Shown here: positions 31,084-34,067 of the stretch, in pieces
Layout: the number at the start of each line of letters is the position of its first letter
Position numbering within the stretch: the first letter of the stretch is position 1
Source of the DNA: a virus
IMG/VR virus record: IMGVR_UViG_3300025853_005465
Coordinates: 1 to 34,067 of that record
Length of the DNA: 34,067 nucleotides
Direction: 5' to 3' (one strand)
Translations under genes and position numbers: made by a program
The notes under the pieces: generated by a model
Seen by the model: only the letters and a program-made list of their open reading frames with translations
The model's database searches: none
Told to the model about the DNA's origin: nothing

Positions 31084-31112
31084 ATTTTAGCATGGATCGA
31101 GGCAGATGTCAA
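31084..31112 (-). promoter_or_regulatory. Strong sigma70-type promoter for the replication operon
   Basis: The minus strand reads TTGACA (31112-31107), a 17-base spacer, then TAAAAT (31089-31084), with TGC directly before the -10 (extended -10). This is one base from full consensus. The start point should be near 31077, about 28 bases before the first ORF. It overlaps the end of the DUF3310 gene and would drive SSB, primase-helicase, polymerase, nucleases, reductase and protease. Confidence 0.85.
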
Positions 31113-31414
31113 CCCCCCTCTAACTCCTTGATTAACCAGCCTAAATAGACCTGTGCTTTCTTCAGATCTTCTACACCGTTCTTGTACTCGTACCTCCAAA
31201 GGTATTTGAGGCAGTTGCCTTTGAGATAACCCTTGAATTCTTGTGGGTGCATTGAAGCACTGATTGCTTCGATAGCTTCAATCGCTCCCTTGTTATAATG
31301 ATCTGGTTTATTTACCACATCATGCTTATCTTCCGGGTGATAAAGTTTTCCATAAACTGTTTTACTTTTTGAAACACTATCCCATTCTTGTGGTGTTACA
31401 TCATCAATGCTCAT
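31109..31414 (-). CDS. DUF3310 protein (T7 gp1.7-like)
   Basis: A 101-aa protein. The C-terminal two thirds are a textbook DUF3310: NKPDHYNKGAIEAIEAI, then EFKGYLKGNCLKYLWRYEYK and GVEDLKKAQVYLGWLIKELE. The domain occurs in T7 gp1.7, which has been reported as an unusual nucleotide kinase acting on dGMP/dTMP. Whether this shorter protein has kinase activity is unknown. Its ATG overlaps the upstream stop (ATGA), and its last codon overlaps the -35 box of the downstream promoter. Confidence 0.85.
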   Translation of the reverse strand: MSIDDVTPQEWDSVSKSKTVYGKLYHPEDKHDVVNKPDHYNKGAIEAIEAISASMHPQEFKGYLKGNCLKYLWRYEYKNGVEDLKKAQVYLGWLIKELEGG

Positions 31415-31548
31415 AGGTATCCTCCGTCTTTAAGATACTGCCCGATTATAGTACCAATAGAAAAGAAAGTCACTATCACCAGCGCATACAAATACTCAGG
31501 TGAGTGACGCAGAAGAATAAAGAATTCTTTTATACGGCTTTTGTCCAT
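31411..31548 (-). CDS. Single-pass membrane peptide (45 aa)
   Basis: ATG 31548 has GGAG nine bases upstream, inside the end of the preceding gene; its TGA overlaps the DUF3310 start (ATGA). The product MDKSRIKEFFILLRHSPEYL continues with a hydrophobic helix (YALVIVTFFSIGTIIGQYL) and a short tail KDGGYL. The short basic N-terminus suggests N-in topology. It may modify the host membrane early in infection, for example in superinfection exclusion; this is speculation. Confidence 0.6.
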   Translation of the reverse strand: MDKSRIKEFFILLRHSPEYLYALVIVTFFSIGTIIGQYLKDGGYL

Positions 31549-31552
31549 CGCA

Positions 31553-31795
31553 TCAGTCTCCATGATCTGACCAATGGTAGTCGGCTTCGTCTATGTAATC
31601 ACGAACAAGATCAAACATATAATCAATGTTGACCCAGCTAGTGATGTCAACTCCGTGCGATTTAACTGAAACAATTTCAACTAAGTTCTCCTCGTCACCA
31701 TGATGTACAAACTCAATCAAAACATCCGTTGTCATCCAAGGGCAGTCAAGCTCTGCTTCCATGACTTGATTGCCATACATACTAGCTGTCCCCAT
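31553..31795 (-). CDS. Small acidic early protein, unknown
   Basis: ATG 31795 has AGGAGG six bases upstream; the longer frame only shadows the neighbouring gene. The 80 residues are strongly acidic (MEAELDCPWMTTDVLIEFVH, HGDEENLVEIVSVKSHGVDI) and predicted beta-rich, ending YHWSDHGD. Very acidic small early proteins often mimic DNA or bind host enzymes, but nothing here proves that. Confidence 0.65.
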   Translation of the reverse strand: MGTASMYGNQVMEAELDCPWMTTDVLIEFVHHGDEENLVEIVSVKSHGVDITSWVNIDYMFDLVRDYIDEADYHWSDHGD

Positions 31796-32003
31796 GATAG
31801 ACCTCCTGATATTCAACCATGTATTCTAATATTCTGATGGCCTGTCTAGTCGCTGACTCTTTACCCTCAAAATAATTTGCAAGAGCAGAGTTTTCGCCAT
31901 ACCTCTTTGCGTATCTGCGCCGTGCTTTTATTGAATCCGCACAGTTATTTCTAAGATGACCGCGCCAATGATTAGCCAACTCAATACTATTCAATACGCT
32001 CAT
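31782..32003 (-). CDS. Small helical early protein, unknown
   Basis: A 73-aa protein with GGAG before ATG 32003. The sequence is helical, with a basic middle (CADSIKARRRYAKRYGENSA) and an acidic end (ILEYMVEYQEVYHGDS). It overlaps both neighbours by a few bases. No family is recognised; it may bind nucleic acid through the Arg-rich helix. Confidence 0.6.
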   Translation of the reverse strand: MSVLNSIELANHWRGHLRNNCADSIKARRRYAKRYGENSALANYFEGKESATRQAIRILEYMVEYQEVYHGDS

Positions 32004-32199
32004 TTTTAATCTCCTTTAGTCCAATAGAAAAAATACCATAAATCAAGAAGTCCATTTCCGCAGGGGAAAGTTGGGGCATTGCTACCCCAATATCCTTGCG
32101 ACCTTTCTGCCAATCATCAAGCTCCTCAAGGGATGCGGGTAACTCCACAACCTTTGGATGATCGTCAGTCAAGCAACAAACAAACCTAGTATATGACAC
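31987..32199 (-). CDS. Small early protein, unknown
   Basis: A 70-aa protein starting at GTG 32199, with AAGGA eight bases upstream. The N-terminus MSYTRFVCCLTDDHPKVVEL is strand-like. The part LSPAEMDFLIYGIFSIGLKE resembles a short motif (LS-x-x-E-x-x-FL-x-x-GI) that I recall from other marine phage early proteins without assigned function. The stop lies inside the next gene. Confidence 0.6.
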   Translation of the reverse strand: MSYTRFVCCLTDDHPKVVELPASLEELDDWQKGRKDIGVAMPQLSPAEMDFLIYGIFSIGLKEIKNERIE

Positions 32200-32210
32200 C
32201 TTTTGTTTCC

Positions 32211-32459
32211 TTATCGAATTTTAATTAAGCAATAGTCGTGGCGGTCATTAATCTTATAGAGGCTATAACGGCCTTTCAAATATGTTGAAGCCGCCGCTGA
32301 TGTCTTAGCAAAATCTTTCTTTGGAATAACAAACCAATCGTTGCGCTTCATAGACTCAAAAAGATCTCTCCACTTTGATGCCCTGCCCCTGAAATTCATA
32401 GGGTTGGGAGGTGTGCCAGCATTAACTTCAAGATACTTTATTTTTGCCTTGCTCATCAT
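32211..32459 (-). CDS. Small basic early protein, unknown
   Basis: An 82-aa protein from ATG 32459 (or the adjacent ATG 32456), with GGAG upstream. It is Lys/Arg-rich: SKAKIKYLEVNAGTPPNPMN, RGRASKWRDLFESMKRNDWF, KKDFAKTSAAASTYLKGRYS. The ordered part around RDLFESMKRNDWFVIPKKD looks like a small helix-turn-strand fold; AASTYLKGRYSLYKI may be a DNA-contacting helix. No family is recognised. Confidence 0.6.
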   Translation of the reverse strand: MMSKAKIKYLEVNAGTPPNPMNFRGRASKWRDLFESMKRNDWFVIPKKDFAKTSAAASTYLKGRYSLYKINDRHDYCLIKIR

Positions 32460-32475
32460 ATTTCTCCGTAATTGA

Positions 32476-33090
32476 TTAAAGGTTTACCGCACTTTGAAGA
32501 AAGTCATAATGTACTTTTGATACATGAAAACCATCCTCAAATTTCTTGGACTTGGTAGCCAGAAAACTGCACCAAGTATCCCATAAATTCTCTGTGCCAA
32601 TGGTGTGACAGACTGACACATAATTAGAAATCTTCTTATCCTTCAATGTCTTAGACTTGATAGACTTAGAGAAGGACAAATCCTTTTTAGGTATGTTGTA
32701 CATCCGAATGTTATGCACATCAATGCAACCGACCAGCCCCGCTGTTAGCTGGCAGACAAAGCCAGCCTTGGCTAGACCAAGCCCGTCGATCTGAAGGAAT
32801 ACATTCATCAAGGACAGCGCCTTGTCATCATCAGACTTAGATGAGTTGAGGACTGCCAGATACTGTGAATAAATAAAATCTTTCTTAGACTGTAGCGAGT
32901 CAAAGCACTTGATCTTATTACCCCAGATAAATCTAGAGTCGCGCCCAAGTTTCTTCACATCTTTTAGCTGTTCGCCCACACTGTACCAAGGCTGTTGGAT
33001 ACTCAGCACTACCATCAGAATCACATCAGAAAGATTGTCGCTAGATAATCTAGAGTAATCTTGCACAGCTTTTGCATGAATTTTGTACAT
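32476..33090 (-). CDS. HhH-GPD DNA-glycosylase-like protein
   Basis: A 204-aa protein with AAGGAG before ATG 33090. Residues about 95-130 read VFLQIDGLGLAKAGFVCQL then GLVGCIDVHNIRMY. This matches a helix-hairpin-helix (GLGLAKAG) followed by the conserved Asp (D124 in IDVHNIR) of HhH-GPD DNA glycosylases such as EndoIII/MutY/OGG1. There is no four-Cys Fe-S loop, and the rest is diverged. It could repair or remove modified bases, or be a catalytically altered DNA binder. The family is recognised by motif only. Confidence 0.6.
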   Translation of the reverse strand: MYKIHAKAVQDYSRLSSDNLSDVILMVVLSIQQPWYSVGEQLKDVKKLGRDSRFIWGNKIKCFDSLQSKKDFIYSQYLAVLNSSKSDDDKALSLMNVFLQIDGLGLAKAGFVCQLTAGLVGCIDVHNIRMYNIPKKDLSFSKSIKSKTLKDKKISNYVSVCHTIGTENLWDTWCSFLATKSKKFEDGFHVSKVHYDFLQSAVNL

Positions 33091-33099
33091 AAAAAACTC

Positions 33100-33116
33100 C
33101 TTATAGAATCTATAAG
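33100..33116. promoter_or_regulatory. Perfect 8-bp dyad in the only gap of the early block
   Basis: CTTATAGA and its inverse TCTATAAG flank a single central base and fill most of the 26-base gap between two minus-strand genes. The last bases overlap the AAGGAG ribosome site of the HhH gene. It may be an operator, or an RNA stem (7 bp, 3-base loop) that hides the ribosome site. Confidence 0.45.
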
Positions 33117-33509
33117 CTATATAATTTTGAAACGTGGCGAGTTATTATATTGTTCAACATCCACCCGCAAGTCTCTGATTTCACTATCTAAATTCCATTC
33201 CAGATCCCAGAAGCCTGCATCTTGCAAGCGCCTCTTGAGTTCGATGAGTTGGTTACGAGCGATACCAGACCCCGGAAAGTCATAAGCAAATTTAGAGTGG
33301 TGTGAAATGGAACGCTCAATCCACGCACAATCCCAACTACTTCTGTATTCATCGCCACGATTACCATAGCGCAGACAAAATTCATAGTGACCTTTGTAAA
33401 ACTCTTGGTCATCTTTCTGCACTACCCAAACGTCACAGTTCTCGCCCTCAATCTTCATAGAAAACAAATAGTTTTCTTCTGGGTGATGGCACTCATTGTT
33501 GAACAACAT
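33117..33509 (-). CDS. Early protein of unknown function (130 aa)
   Basis: ATG 33509 has AAGGAG about nine bases upstream; the longer frame overlaps the neighbouring gene and lacks such a site. The protein mixes strands and helices (YLFSMKIEGENCDVWVVQKD, YKGHYEFCLRYGNRGDEY, LKRRLQDAGFWDLEWNLD), with many Trp, Cys and His residues. No enzyme motif or family is recognised. Confidence 0.6.
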   Translation of the reverse strand: MLFNNECHHPEENYLFSMKIEGENCDVWVVQKDDQEFYKGHYEFCLRYGNRGDEYRSSWDCAWIERSISHHSKFAYDFPGSGIARNQLIELKRRLQDAGFWDLEWNLDSEIRDLRVDVEQYNNSPRFKII

Positions 33510-33726
33510 CGGCTGTACTCCTTTTGTATTTTGTACAACAACACTCGACAGGATCAAATGCTATATGCTCCCAACCTTCAATTGTTTCGGGCTTAACGTG
33601 ACAGTAAATAGCAATAAGCTCCACAAGCTTTTCTATTTCTATACCGTCCAACCGAAGGTGGTGACAAGATATAACATCCGTTAATAGACTAGCTAAAATA
33701 GCTTTATCTTTTTTTGAAGTACGCAT
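33493..33726 (-). CDS. Small Cys-rich early protein, unknown
   Basis: A 77-aa protein from ATG 33726 with AGGAG upstream. It has a helical start (SKKDKAILASLLTDVISCHH) and a CCC triplet near the end (DPVECCCTKYKRS). His and Cys residues (CHH, YCHV, CCC) could bind a metal. It overlaps the next gene by 17 bases. No family is recognised. Confidence 0.6.
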   Translation of the reverse strand: MRTSKKDKAILASLLTDVISCHHLRLDGIEIEKLVELIAIYCHVKPETIEGWEHIAFDPVECCCTKYKRSTADVVQQ

Positions 33727-33735
33727 AACTATCTC

Positions 33736-33957
33736 CTATCGAAAGAAGGCATCAAGCCAATTGATTTCATAGCAACCAGTTCTCACAAGCTTGTCACCTA
33801 CACCAATATAGATTGGCAGTGATGTGTGCATTTCTTTTTTACTTTTAGCCACGATATATTCAACGCCATCAGTAGCCTTGAAAGACTTTAATCTTTTGAT
33901 GTGTCGCCAGATAATCATATCGTTGGCACGTTGACTGCGAGATGCTACGTAATACAT
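33736..33957 (-). CDS. Small basic early protein containing the shared KEMHTSLP motif
   Basis: A 73-aa protein from ATG 33957, with AGAGGAAA upstream. It begins MYYVASRSQRANDMIIWRHI and is basic up to the motif KSKKEMHTSLP, then ends in GVGDKLVRTGCYEINWLDAF. The motif and its coding DNA recur in the DUF1289-like gene (23504-23524). No family is recognised. Confidence 0.6.
   Translation of the reverse strand: MYYVASRSQRANDMIIWRHIKRLKSFKATDGVEYIVAKSKKEMHTSLPIYIGVGDKLVRTGCYEINWLDAFFR
33818..33838. repeat. Copy 2 of the 21-bp exact direct repeat
   Basis: Identical to 23504-23524, in the same orientation. The flanking bases differ apart from a shared GG two bases further left. It codes for part of KKEMHTSLP in the minus-strand gene. 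Confidence 0.85.
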
Positions 33958-33958
33958 A

Positions 33959-34067
33959 TTACTTTCCTCTGTGGTTGTTGATCCATTCTTCAACGGTGTC
34001 ACCAGACTTGGAGGCATCGTCCCAGAATTTATATAAGTCCTTTACAGACCATTCGCTCTGCTCTTTG
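33959..34067 (-). CDS. C-terminal end of a protein cut by the right window edge
   Basis: An open minus-strand frame enters from the right edge and stops at TAA 33959-33961. The visible 35 residues include EQSEWSVKDLYKFWDDASKS and GDTVEEWINNHRGK, a helical, charged C-terminus. The ribosome site of the next gene (GAGGAAA) lies in its last codons. The function cannot be judged. Confidence 0.55.
   Translation of the reverse strand, partial: KEQSEWSVKDLYKFWDDASKSGDTVEEWINNHRGK

Noticed and set aside
1-34067. tRNA genes, CRISPR arrays, insertion sequences, integrase or attachment sites
   Set aside because: Nearly every base lies in coding sequence; I saw no cloverleaf-like segment, spaced repeat array, transposase or integrase motif.

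Overview
The window is a compact, intron-free, almost fully coding stretch of a virulent tailed dsDNA phage genome with a T7-like replication set. The replication proteins recall T7: a zinc-ribbon/TOPRIM/RecA-type primase-helicase, a family A DNA polymerase with 3'-5' exonuclease, a gp2.5-like ssDNA-binding protein with an acidic tail ending in Phe, an endonuclease I and a DUF3310 (gp1.7-like) protein. There is no RNA polymerase, integrase, repressor, terminase, portal or capsid gene in view. A consensus sigma70-type promoter suggests use of host RNA polymerase, and the head/packaging genes presumably lie beyond the left edge. The fibre modules, the small basic protein families and the B12-dependent ribonucleotide reductase resemble what I remember from marine phages of alphaproteobacteria and cyanobacteria. 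A Gram-negative marine host that has cobalamin is therefore likely, but this is inference, not a database result.

Plus strand, 1-20083 (late genes): the end of a tail-fibre protein with ten 52-residue propeller-like repeats; a second LamG/fibre protein; a tail-fibre assembly-type protein; a lysis cassette (two tail-anchored coiled-coil proteins, a three-helix holin, an M15 peptidoglycan peptidase); then four large proteins (1074, 394, 455 and 1864 aa) plus one of 190 aa that look like an internal-virion/ejection module; and finally four small proteins, two of them very basic, following the basic C-terminus of the 1864-aa protein.

Minus strand, 34067-20080 (early/replication genes, read right to left): about a dozen short proteins at the right end, mostly unknown, including an HhH-GPD-like protein and a one-helix membrane peptide; a strong promoter at 31084-31112; then SSB, primase-helicase, DNA polymerase, a winged-helix protein, three different PD-(D/E)XK nucleases, small proteins, a DUF1289-like Cys protein, a monomeric adenosylcobalamin-dependent ribonucleotide reductase and, last, a secreted metzincin-type zinc protease. 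Most neighbouring genes overlap (ATGA/TAATG) or sit within about 20 bases.

The two operons converge at a shared CTAG (20080-20083), so the last late gene and the protease overlap by 4 bases with no terminator between them. The most unusual items are the exported metzincin at the end of the replication operon, the propeller array inserted inside the conserved fibre C-terminal module, the 500-residue Gln/Asn-rich hendecad protein, the run of three nuclease types, and several overlapping or nested small genes.
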